Shown here one piece after another: positions 34,544 through 41,939 of a stretch of 54,349 nt of DNA. This DNA comes from Caulobacter sp. (lineage in GTDB: Bacteria > Pseudomonadota > Alphaproteobacteria > Caulobacterales > Caulobacteraceae). The notes under the pieces are model-generated. The model ran no database searches and had not been told where the DNA came from. It worked only from the letters and a program-made list of their open reading frames with translations. Position numbers and translations under genes: made by a program. Location: assembly GCA_030678995.1 (NCBI GenBank), contig JAUXTQ010000022.1, positions 1-54,349 of the forward strand. Direction: 5' to 3'. Position 1 is the first letter of the stretch. The number at the start of each line of letters is the position of its first letter.

Positions 34544-35745
34544 TAGCCGACGAGCCTCACGACGCCGCCGACCGTGACATTCTCCATGCCCTCCTCGGTA
34601 CAATCGACCTGGACCGTGGTGCTGCCCGACCAGGAGACGGTCTTGGCCACCACGCGGGTGCAGCCGTTGGCGCCAGAGAAGTTGCCCAGGTAGTCAACGG
34701 CCTGGCTGGGGAAGTACAGCGCCCCGGTCATCGTCGAGTCGGCCGTGCCGTTGAAGGTGTTGCCGATGTTCTCGTTGTCCGGCGAGCCCATGAACAGGAG
34801 GCCGGCATAGTCGCCGGTGGTCGGCGCGCTGAAGACGATCTTGGCGTTGCCGTTGAAATTGGCGCTGGCGTCGTCGGTGAAGAAGAAGGTGACGCCGACT
34901 CCCTGGACGTCGGCGCCGGCATTGATGCGCAACTCCCCGCCGGAGATGATGTAGAGGCCCGGCTGGAGGACGACGGCCTTCTTGAGGTCCATGCCGCCGC
35001 AGTAGCGCCCGGGATACAGCGTCGCGCCCGAGTCATCCCTGCAGACGCCGGCGTCCTCCGGCATCGCGACATCGGCGAAAGGGTCCGCCGCCGGCGAGGC
35101 GCCGGTGATCGACGCGGCGCAATCGGTGAGACTTAGCCCCGAGTCGACGTTCACGCCGCCCACCGCGACCAGGCAGGGGGTGGTGACATCGGCCGAGCCG
35201 TTGACCTCGGCGGCGTCCGACGCCATCGAGTTGGACATCACCACGCAACCTTCGAAGACCGCGGTGGTGTTGCCGCCGAAGTCGACCGCCGCCGAGGCGC
35301 TCTTGTCGAGCGCCAGGATGCAGGCGTTGGTCGTGTCGTTGAAGGTCGCCGTGGCGCTGGCGCCGACGACCACGGGCTCGTCGCTGAACATGGCGGAGAA
35401 GAAACGCGTTTCTGTGCGGGTGATGGCGACCTTCACCGCGTGGCTGTCGCTGATCCCCGCGACGGTCGTGGGCGAGGCCACGACGAGGGTGTCGGCGCCA
35501 GGCTTGAAGCCGTTTTCCTGAGCGGCGGCCGTTGCCCCCGCCAGGATCACGCCCTCGTCCCCGCCGCCGCGCAGTTCCACGGCGCCGGCATAGGCCGCGG
35601 CGTCCGCCGCCTGCTGCAGGCGGGTCTGTTCATAGTACCAGTAGCCGGTCTCGGCGCCGAAGCCCGCGCCGGCCATGACCAGCGAAGCGGCGAGGGCGCC
35701 CAGGATGGCGACGTTGCCGCGCTGGTCGCGGAAAAACGAGCGCAT
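34543..35745 (-). CDS. TadG-like pilus assembly protein
   Basis: 400 residues. The N-terminal RDQRGNVAILGALAASLVMAGAGFG is the TadE/G-like prepilin segment (PF13400), followed by YEQTRLQQAADAAAYAGA, the typical continuation. The large exported domain is rich in Gly, Asp, Asn and Thr, with paired cysteines at about 145-235. Unlike many TadG proteins I see no obvious VWA metal motif (DxSxS). It is the first gene of the set; the 101 bases between it and the next upstream gene could hold the promoter (GGACCTTAACGAGG at about 35776). Confidence 0.85.
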   Translation of the reverse strand: MRSFFRDQRGNVAILGALAASLVMAGAGFGAETGYWYYEQTRLQQAADAAAYAGAVELRGGGDEGVILAGATAAAQENGFKPGADTLVVASPTTVAGISDSHAVKVAITRTETRFFSAMFSDEPVVVGASATATFNDTTNACILALDKSASAAVDFGGNTTAVFEGCVVMSNSMASDAAEVNGSADVTTPCLVAVGGVNVDSGLSLTDCAASITGASPAADPFADVAMPEDAGVCRDDSGATLYPGRYCGGMDLKKAVVLQPGLYIISGGELRINAGADVQGVGVTFFFTDDASANFNGNAKIVFSAPTTGDYAGLLFMGSPDNENIGNTFNGTADSTMTGALYFPSQAVDYLGNFSGANGCTRVVAKTVSWSGSTTVQVDCTEEGMENVTVGGVVRLVG

Positions 35746-35846
35746 GCCCGCGCCTCCCCCGGAAGTCCTGCACAGGACCTTAACGAGGCATGATTTACCG
35801 GCCGTGCAGGGACGAGGTGAAAGTCCGATTCACCGTGTGCGGAAGA

Positions 35847-36422
35847 TCAGGCCGCGTCGCTCTCGCGCTGGGGAGCCACGACCGCCGCGGCGGGCACTTC
35901 CTCAACATAGCGCTCGATGATCGCCGCCCTGCGGGCCAGCTCGGCCACGGCGGGCGGGGCATCCTCGGGGGCCTCCGACACCATGGCGACCAGTTCGCGG
36001 GCGATGGCTCGCAGGCGCGGGGCGCTGGCGATCAGTCGGGCCTGACGCTCCATCTTGTTGGGATCGCGGTCGTATTCGGCGCCGGGGGTGCGCCAGCCGC
36101 CCCAGTCCGCCTCGTCGGTGACCACGATCGGATAGGTGCCGGGGAAGGGATGGTGGGCGCAGTCGCCCTCCTGCTGCCACTTGTTCTTGGCGCGCATCAG
36201 GCGCCAGCCTTCGCCGGGCATCGCGCCGTCGGCGTCCTCGACGCGGTCTTCGGGCCTTAGCTCATGGGCATGGAACTCGCGGCCCAGGCCCACGTCGTAG
36301 GTCACCCGCACCGGCTCGTCGAAGCCCTTGGCCCAGATCGGCACGATCCTGTCGATGGTCGCCCAGGCGCCCACGCTCTCGACCCATACCTTCTGGTTCT
36401 TCTGGAAAACGGCCTTCGCCAT
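35847..36422 (-). CDS. Conserved hypothetical cytoplasmic protein
   Basis: 191 residues from ATG 36422 (MAKAVFQKNQKVWVESVGAW); an upstream ATG at 36473 would lack a ribosome site. No signal peptide or membrane helix. The N-terminal ~60 residues are beta-rich (VWVESVGAWATIDRIVPIWA) and may be a KOW/SH3-like barrel. The middle contains several Trp and Asp residues (DEADWGGWRTPGAEYDRDP). The C-terminal third is a long Ala/Arg/Glu helix. I do not recognise a named family. It diverges from the acyl-CoA dehydrogenase genes. Confidence 0.75.
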   Translation of the reverse strand: MAKAVFQKNQKVWVESVGAWATIDRIVPIWAKGFDEPVRVTYDVGLGREFHAHELRPEDRVEDADGAMPGEGWRLMRAKNKWQQEGDCAHHPFPGTYPIVVTDEADWGGWRTPGAEYDRDPNKMERQARLIASAPRLRAIARELVAMVSEAPEDAPPAVAELARRAAIIERYVEEVPAAAVVAPQRESDAA

Positions 36423-36471
36423 GCACCCGCGCCATCGTTCTGATATCAGCGGCGTATAAGAACCTGAATTC

Positions 36472-36488
36472 ATTGACGCGAGGTCAAT
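36472..36488. promoter_or_regulatory. Operator-like palindrome upstream of the acyl-CoA dehydrogenase pair
   Basis: ATTGAC-GCGAG-GTCAAT, a 17-bp sequence with perfect 6-bp arms, is located in the 141-base divergent gap 76 bases before the first acyl-CoA dehydrogenase. Its size is right for a dimeric repressor of the TetR or GntR type that often governs such genes. No regulator gene is adjacent; binding is inferred. Confidence 0.4.
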
Positions 36489-36563
36489 CTTTCCCCGCCG
36501 GGAAAGCCAGCTAGAGTGCCCCCGAATTGACGCGCGCGATCAGACGCGCGGCGGGAGGCAGCT

Positions 36564-37679
36564 GTGAATTTCGACTATTCCGACGACCAGAAGTTCCTCA
36601 AGAACGAGGCGCGCAAGTTCCTTGAGGCGCGCTGCACCAGCGCCGCGGTGCGCAAGGTGCTCGACAACGACGATGTCTCCTTCGACGCCGAGCTGTGGAA
36701 GGGCGTGGCCGAGCAGGGCTGGCTGGGGGCGGCGATCCCCGAGGCGTTCGGCGGCCTGGGCCTGGGCCATGTGGAGCTGTGCGCCATCGCCGAGGAGATG
36801 GGCCGCGTCGCCGCGCCGATCCCCTTCGCCTCGACGGTCTATTTCGTCGCCGAGGCGGTGATGCTGGCGGGCAGTGACGCCCAGAAGACCGAGCTGCTGC
36901 CGAAGATCGCCGCCGGCGAGATCATCGGCTGCTTCGCCACCTCGGAAGGTCCGGGCGTGGTCAACGCCGCGTCCCTGGCCTGCAAGGTCGACGGCGGCAA
37001 GCTCAGCGGCGTGAAGATCCCGGTGACTGACGGCGATATCGCCGACGTCGCGGTGGTGCTGGCCAGCGAGGGCGGCAAGCCCGGCCTGTTCCTGGTCGAC
37101 CTGAAGGACGCCTCGGTGACCCGCGAAACGCTCAAGAGTCTCGATCCGACCCGCGGGGTGGCCCGGCTGACCTTCAAGAACGCCCCGGCCGCCCGGCTGG
37201 GCGGCGGCGGCGAGGGCTTTTCGCTGATGGAGCAGGTGTTCGACCGGGCCGCCGTGCTGCTGGCCTTCGAACAGACCGGTGGCGCCGACAAATGCCTGGA
37301 GATGGCCAAGGACTACGCCATGGGCCGCTACGCCTTCGGCCGGGTCATCGCCGGCTACCAGGCGATGAAGCACAAGCTGGCCGACATGTACGTCAAGAAC
37401 GAAGTCGCCCGCTCCAACGCCTACTACGGGGCGTGGGCGCTCAACACCAACGCCGCCGAGCTGCCGGTGGCCGCCTCCGCGGCGCGCATCGCGGCGTCGG
37501 AGGCCTACTGGTTCGCCAGCAAGGAAAACATCCAGACCCATGGCGGCATGGGCTTCACCTGGGAGGTGGACTGCCACCTCTACTACCGCCGCTCGCGCCA
37601 GCTCGGCCTGGTCGCCGGCGCGCCGAAGGTCTGGAAGGAACGGCTGGTCAGCCAGCTTGAGAGACGAAACGCAGCATGA
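36564..37679 (+). CDS. Acyl-CoA dehydrogenase, subunit-like (short partner)
   Basis: 371 residues from GTG 36564 (GGGAGG five bases upstream). FAD-dependent acyl-CoA dehydrogenase fold: an N-terminal helical domain (MNFDYSDDQKFLKNEARKFLE), the middle beta domain with CFATSEGPGVVNAASLACK, and the C-terminal helical domain with GRYAFGRVIAGYQAMKHKLADMY and THGGMGFTWEVD. These enzymes introduce the alpha-beta double bond in acyl-CoA. It is followed by a second, different member, the arrangement seen for heteromeric (alpha2beta2) acyl-CoA dehydrogenases of steroid and branched-acid catabolism. Substrate unknown. Confidence 0.92.
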   Translation: MNFDYSDDQKFLKNEARKFLEARCTSAAVRKVLDNDDVSFDAELWKGVAEQGWLGAAIPEAFGGLGLGHVELCAIAEEMGRVAAPIPFASTVYFVAEAVMLAGSDAQKTELLPKIAAGEIIGCFATSEGPGVVNAASLACKVDGGKLSGVKIPVTDGDIADVAVVLASEGGKPGLFLVDLKDASVTRETLKSLDPTRGVARLTFKNAPAARLGGGGEGFSLMEQVFDRAAVLLAFEQTGGADKCLEMAKDYAMGRYAFGRVIAGYQAMKHKLADMYVKNEVARSNAYYGAWALNTNAAELPVAASAARIAASEAYWFASKENIQTHGGMGFTWEVDCHLYYRRSRQLGLVAGAPKVWKERLVSQLERRNAA

Positions 37680-37683
37680 GTGA

Positions 37684-37809
37684 CCCTCTCCCCTTGCGGG
37701 AGAGGGTGGCCCGAAGGGCCGGGTGAGGGGTCACACCGGTCTGTCGGAAACGGCTTTCAACCCCTCATCCGTCGGCTTCGCCGACACCTTCTCCCGCAAG
37801 GGGAGAAGG
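37684..37809. repeat. Palindromic intergenic element, copy B
   Basis: Left arm 37684-37732 (CCCTCTCCCCTTGCGGGAGA...GGGTGAGGGGT) and right arm 37761-37809 are imperfect reverse complements, with internal mini-hairpins GGCCCGAAGGGCC and GTCGGCTTCGCCGAC. It has the same design as the element at 29893-30030. It fills the gap between the two acyl-CoA dehydrogenase genes, starting four bases after the first stop, so it will be transcribed with them and fold strongly. Confidence 0.9.
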
Positions 37810-37823
37810 AATGGAGCAAGAAA

Positions 37824-39053
37824 ATGGACTTCAACGACAGCCCCGAAGAAGCCGCCTATCGCGACGCCGCCCGCAAGTGGCTCGAGACCAACGCCGCCGC
37901 GCACAAGGGCCAGGCCAGCGCCAGTGGCCGCCGGCCCAACAGCCCCGAGCACATGGCCGCGGCCAAGGCCTGGCAGGCCAAGAAGGCCGACGCCGGCTAT
38001 GCCTGCATCACCTGGCCCAAGGAGTGGGGCGGGGCCGGCGGCACGCCGCTGCAGTCGGTGATCTTCGGCCAGGAGGAAGCCAAGGTCGGGGTCAACTACG
38101 GCTACTTCACCATCGGCCTGGGCATGTGCGTCCCGACCGTGATGGCCTTCGCCGACGCCGAGACCAAGACCCGGTTCGTCAAGCCGGCCATGCGCGGCGA
38201 GGAGATCTGGTGCCAGCTGTTCAGCGAACCGGCCGGCGGCTCGGACGTGGCGGCGGCCCGCACCAAGGCGGTCCGCGACGGCGATGACTGGGTGATCAAC
38301 GGCCAGAAGGTCTGGACCACCGGCGCCCAGTATTGCGACTACGGCATCGTCCTTGTCCGCACCGATCCCGACGTGCCCAAGCACAAGGGCCTGACCATGT
38401 TCTGGATCGACATGCACGATCCGGCCGTGGAGGTGCGCCCGATCCACCAGGCCAGCGGTGGCAGCGAGTTCAACGAGGTCTATTTCACCGATCTGCGGGT
38501 CAAGGACAGCCAGCGGCTGGGCGCGGTCGGCGAAGGCTGGAAGGTGGCCCTGGTCACCTTGATGAACGAGCGTCTCGCCGTCGGCGGGTCCTCGGGCCCG
38601 GACTACCGGACCATCATGGACCTGGCCCGTCAGGTCACCGGCCCGGCCGGGGCGGCGATCAAGGACGGCGCCTTCCGCGAGAAGCTGGCCGACTGGTACG
38701 TGGCCGCCGAGGGCCTCAAGCTGACCCGCTTCCGCACCATGACCGCCCTGTCGCGCGGCCAGACCCCGGGACCGGAAAGCTCGATCGGCAAGATCATCGC
38801 CGCCAACCAGATGCAGGACATGTCCAACCAGGGCGTCGAGATGGAGGACCAGTACGGCATCCTAGCCGACCCCGGCGAGGCCCCGATGCAGGCCGCCTTC
38901 CAGCAGTCGCTGCTGTGGGCCCCAGGCCTGCGCATCGCCGGCGGCACCGACGAGATCCTGAAGAACATCATCGCCGAACGGGTCCTGGGCCTGCCAGGCG
39001 ACGTGCGGGTCGACAAGGACGTGGCATTCAAGGATATGCCGACGGGGCGGTAA
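37824..39053 (+). CDS. Acyl-CoA dehydrogenase, subunit-like (long partner)
   Basis: 409 residues from ATG 37824 (MDFNDSPEEAAYRDAARKWL, the family start); the frame is open from 37680 but that part is the palindromic element. FAD/substrate signatures: QLFSEPAGGSDVAAARTKAV in the middle domain and GGTDEILKNIIAERVLGLP at the C-terminus, where Glu lies near the usual catalytic position. KEWGGAGG near residue 70 is typical of FadE-like proteins. It probably forms a heteromer with the shorter partner upstream. Physiological substrate not determinable; steroid or branched acyl-CoA is possible. Confidence 0.92.
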   Translation: MDFNDSPEEAAYRDAARKWLETNAAAHKGQASASGRRPNSPEHMAAAKAWQAKKADAGYACITWPKEWGGAGGTPLQSVIFGQEEAKVGVNYGYFTIGLGMCVPTVMAFADAETKTRFVKPAMRGEEIWCQLFSEPAGGSDVAAARTKAVRDGDDWVINGQKVWTTGAQYCDYGIVLVRTDPDVPKHKGLTMFWIDMHDPAVEVRPIHQASGGSEFNEVYFTDLRVKDSQRLGAVGEGWKVALVTLMNERLAVGGSSGPDYRTIMDLARQVTGPAGAAIKDGAFREKLADWYVAAEGLKLTRFRTMTALSRGQTPGPESSIGKIIAANQMQDMSNQGVEMEDQYGILADPGEAPMQAAFQQSLLWAPGLRIAGGTDEILKNIIAERVLGLPGDVRVDKDVAFKDMPTGR

Positions 39054-39105
39054 TCGACTGGGGGGCATATCCCGGCCCCGGGGCCGGGTGTGTCCCACCG
39101 TTCCG

Positions 39106-40092
39106 TCAGGCGGCGGCCTTCTGCCCGGACTTCGCCTGCTGGGCGTAGAGCTCTTCGAGGCGGGCGACGATCGTGTTGCGAACGATGTGGCGGCGCTCGA
39201 ACCTGTGGACCAGCGCCACATCGGTTCCTTCAAGCAGATCCAGCAGGTGGGCGAGCCCCGAGGGCTCGTCGCGGGGCAGATCGACCTGATCAGGGTCGCC
39301 GATGATGACCAGGCGGGTGTCCCGGCCAATTCGCGTGGCCGCCATGCGCATCTTGGGCACGCTCATGTTCTGGGCCTCGTCGATGATGATGAAGGACTTG
39401 TTGAAGGTCCTGCCGCGCATCCTGCCCAGGGGCGTGATCTCGATCAGCCCTTCGTCGGTCAGCCGCTTGATCTCTTCCAGCCCGATCAGGTCGCGCAGCG
39501 CGTGTTCCGTCGCTGTCACCTGACCGTCCGGCTCGATCTCGGCGCGCAGGGCGGGGGTCATCACCTCGCCCTCCAGCAGGACGTGCGGGCGCGTGATCAC
39601 AATGTGTCTGAACCGGCCCTGCGTCAGCAGGGTCAGCGCCGCGGCCACCGTCAGGTGGGTCTTGCCCGTGCCCGTGGGGCCTACCCCCAGGATCAGCGAC
39701 CGGTCGGAATAAAGCAGGGCGTTCATGAACGCGACCTGGCTGAGCGACATGGGACGCAGCGGGTGCCGCAGGCCCGCGAGCCGGAAGGCCAGGTCATGCT
39801 TAAGGGCGATCTCGACGACCGACGTCGCCGTCTCCACGACCAGGGCCTCGTCAAACAGGCTGGACGCCGGCGTCTCGGCGAGGGCCTCGAACAGTTTGGC
39901 GGCCAGGGATACGGCCACGTCGTCTCCCTCCGCGCGCGCGCCGCCGGGCAGGGGGGAGAGGCGCAGGCGATAGGGTCGAAAGACCTGCTCAAGCTGGCGT
40001 CCCGCGGCCACCACCACCGGAACGACGCGCTCGACAAGCTCGGGCGGCAGTTCAAGGTCCTGGGCGCGGAGTATCCGGGTCGGGTCAGTCAC
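39106..40092 (-). CDS. PhoH family ATPase
   Basis: 328 residues from GTG 40092 (GGGAGA seven bases upstream). The PhoH domain (about 115-320) has Walker A GVGPTGTGKTHLT near residue 138 and Walker B SFIIIDEAQNMS near residue 220, then ITRIGRDTRLVIIGDPDQVDL. The N-terminal ~110 residues resemble the KH-like segment of PhoH/YbeZ. YbeZ partners the rRNA endonuclease YbeY, but no ybeY is next to it here: downstream is the convergent acyl-CoA dehydrogenase, upstream the YfbK remnant. The rRNA-processing role is from family knowledge. Confidence 0.93.
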   Translation of the reverse strand: MTDPTRILRAQDLELPPELVERVVPVVVAAGRQLEQVFRPYRLRLSPLPGGARAEGDDVAVSLAAKLFEALAETPASSLFDEALVVETATSVVEIALKHDLAFRLAGLRHPLRPMSLSQVAFMNALLYSDRSLILGVGPTGTGKTHLTVAAALTLLTQGRFRHIVITRPHVLLEGEVMTPALRAEIEPDGQVTATEHALRDLIGLEEIKRLTDEGLIEITPLGRMRGRTFNKSFIIIDEAQNMSVPKMRMAATRIGRDTRLVIIGDPDQVDLPRDEPSGLAHLLDLLEGTDVALVHRFERRHIVRNTIVARLEELYAQQAKSGQKAAA

Positions 40093-40236
40093 GATCGTGT
40101 CTCCCTCGACGGCAGGGTTGATCGGGGCCTCGACGCAGCGGCGGCCCCGGGCCCAGCCGATCCTTCCTGCCGTGACGTTGTGGACACCCAGGTCTCAACG
40201 TTGGCTTAAGGGAGGCCGCCCAAGGAAGGCGATTGC

Positions 40237-40410
40237 CTATTCGTTGACCCGCCGGCCCTCCTTCGCGGCCCGCACCAGACCGACAAACTCGGCGCGGAGG
40301 CCGAACTCGTCCCGGCCGCGGGCGTCCTGAGCGATGGCGAGGATCTGGTCCCAGCCGTAGTTGTCGTCCAGCCAAGGATCGCCGCGCAGCGTCCGGCCGA
40401 AGGCAGCTAT
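40237..40410 (-). pseudogene. Start-less 3' remnant of a YfbK-type VWA gene
   Basis: In the minus-strand frame ending at 40237 the last ~58 codons (IAAFGRTLRGDPWLDDNYGW...FGLRAEFVGLVRAA) match, without gaps, the C-terminus of the YfbK-like gene at 45775-47553 (VAAFGQKLRGDPWLLDSFGW...). DNA is roughly four-fifths identical by eye, with a perfect 35-base run at 40295-40329 versus 45833-45867. No start codon or VWA domain is present: similarity stops at about 40410, and the open frame beyond belongs to a shadow of the CsgG-like gene. It is a gene fragment, not a functional gene. Confidence 0.85.
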
Positions 40411-40457
40411 GCCTGTAAGACCAGCCACAAGGAATGGGGCGGCGCCGGCCGCGGGGA

Positions 40458-41042
40458 TCAGGCAGCAACCCCCGCCGCGGCGGACAGCTTCGCGACGGCC
40501 TCGCCGATAGCCTTGCGGCACGCCGTTTCGATGGCGGGGCTGAGCTTGCGTTCGCCGCCAAGCGTGCGGCCATCGTCGTCTTCCAGCCCGGCCCGCACCG
40601 AGCCTCCGCTGGTCCGGGCGGACCCGGTGGCCAAGGCCAGGACCTGACGCGTGGCGCCGTCAAGCAGGCGAAGGCTGATCGTCAGGTCGAAGGACTCACG
40701 GCCGACTCCCGCGCCGCCGCCCAGGCCGCCCAAGGAGAGTCCGGAGCTGCTGCGGGCTTCGAATTTGGTCACCGTGGCCCGAAGCAGCCGCGGTGGGTCG
40801 GCGTTCCCGGCGGCGTCCTCCCCTTCGATGATCATCCAGCCGCCCTGGTTGAGGAGAATTTCGATCAGCAGGCTGATCAGACTTTCCTCGGTGGCGCCCT
40901 GGCTCACCAGGCCGCTGGCCCCGAAGCCGGCGACCGTGACCCGGATCGGCGCTGCGGCGGCGACCCGGGTCGCCGCGATGGCAAGGACGCCGGCGAGAAG
41001 CGCCCGGCGCCCAATCCGCGTCCCCTCGAACAATGCGTTCAT
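40458..41042 (-). CDS. Small exported CsgG-like protein
   Basis: 194 residues from ATG 41042. The N-terminus has twin arginines and a hydrophobic core (GRRALLAGVLAIAATRVAAAA), so it is exported, possibly by Tat. The mature part resembles the CsgG/HfaB fold: RVTVAGFGASG, then LLIEILLNQGGWMIIE, LLRATVTKFEARS, a Gly-rich segment, and FDLTISLRLLDGATRQVLAL. CsgG forms outer-membrane pores that secrete curli; HfaB anchors the Caulobacter holdfast. It is much shorter than CsgG (~275) and has no lipobox cysteine, so pore formation is doubtful. It is 64 bases downstream of the secreted-protein gene and likely co-transcribed. Confidence 0.65.
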   Translation of the reverse strand: MNALFEGTRIGRRALLAGVLAIAATRVAAAAPIRVTVAGFGASGLVSQGATEESLISLLIEILLNQGGWMIIEGEDAAGNADPPRLLRATVTKFEARSSSGLSLGGLGGGAGVGRESFDLTISLRLLDGATRQVLALATGSARTSGGSVRAGLEDDDGRTLGGERKLSPAIETACRKAIGEAVAKLSAAAGVAA

Positions 41043-41106
41043 GACTGCTCTCCCTGTGAACCATTGGGCCGGCGGTTTCCCGGCCGGCCCAATCGCGTCC
41101 CTGGCG

Positions 41107-41775
41107 TCAGCCGCCCGTGCAGTCCGCGCAACCATCCGCCGCGTCGGCAAACTCGTCGCCGGAATTTCCGGCGCTCGCGGTCGCGTTGGGATCCCTCGGG
41201 CAGGCCACTGTGATGATGCCGCTCAGGGCGAGCCCGGTGGCCGAACCAGCGTTGTAGACCTCGACCTTCAGGGTGTGGGGGCCCGGGCCGATCCCGGTGA
41301 TCGTATAAGGCGTGACGTTTGCCTGCTGGAAGCCCAGGTTCGCGGACCCTAGCGACGAAGCGACAGTCGGGCCGTTGTCAAGCGAGACCTTGCCGCTGTT
41401 GTCGGCCGCGAACCGCCCGGAGATCGAAACGGCGGCGGGAATCGTGCACCGGGGCACCTCGAACTTGAACTCGTAGACATAGGTGCCCGCCGTGGTGAAG
41501 CTGGACCCTGGGCCGACCCAGCTGGCGGATGAAACGGTCGCCCAGGCGGAATTCGACGCACTCTGGACAGGCGCCGCGGAGGTCGAGCCCGGCTTCCGAA
41601 CCGTCCAGCCGGCGACACGACCGGTGTCGATCACCACCTCCAGCTTCTTCCCGTCGACGCATTTGCAGCAGGGCACCTTGAGCACGCGCGAGCCGGCGAC
41701 CTGCGCCGCGCCGGGTAGAGGCGCGAGTACGAGGGTCACCGTGGCGGCGACCTGGGCGATGTTGATCAGTTTCAT
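41107..41775 (-). CDS. Secreted cysteine-containing beta-sandwich protein, unknown function
   Basis: 222 residues. A signal peptide (MKLINIAQVAATVTLVLAPLPGAAQ) is followed by a cysteine cluster (VPCCKCVDGKK), then a Ser/Thr/Gly-rich beta region with SISGRFAADNSGKVSLDNG and HTLKVEVYNAGSATGLALSG, a pattern typical of jelly-roll or carbohydrate-binding-like domains in exported proteins, and a C-terminal Cys-rich tail (DGCADCTGG). I do not recognise a named family. It lies upstream of the CsgG-like gene on the same strand and diverges from the gene at 41940. A surface protein exported with help of the CsgG-like partner is one possibility, inferred only. Confidence 0.7.
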   Translation of the reverse strand: MKLINIAQVAATVTLVLAPLPGAAQVAGSRVLKVPCCKCVDGKKLEVVIDTGRVAGWTVRKPGSTSAAPVQSASNSAWATVSSASWVGPGSSFTTAGTYVYEFKFEVPRCTIPAAVSISGRFAADNSGKVSLDNGPTVASSLGSANLGFQQANVTPYTITGIGPGPHTLKVEVYNAGSATGLALSGIITVACPRDPNATASAGNSGDEFADAADGCADCTGG

Positions 41776-41939
41776 GGCGAAGTTCCTTGTTCAGGTTCGA
41801 TGTGTCCCTTCGGATAACGCTGTCGGACAAACGCAGCGGGGCCCACCCCGCGTTCTCGGGGTCAGGCGCTGCGCCGCTTGAACCAGGGCTCGCGCCTGCT
41901 ACGGTTCGGCCGTGAACAAGGGGTCTGGAGGGACGTGCG

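Noticed and set aside
37684..37809. CRISPR or insertion-sequence remnant
   Set aside because: There is one palindromic element with no spacers, repeats in series or transposase sequence.
40237..40521. A small gene encoding a 94-residue protein
   Set aside because: Only its last ~58 codons have meaning, as a YfbK remnant; the first part is a shadow of the CsgG-like gene.
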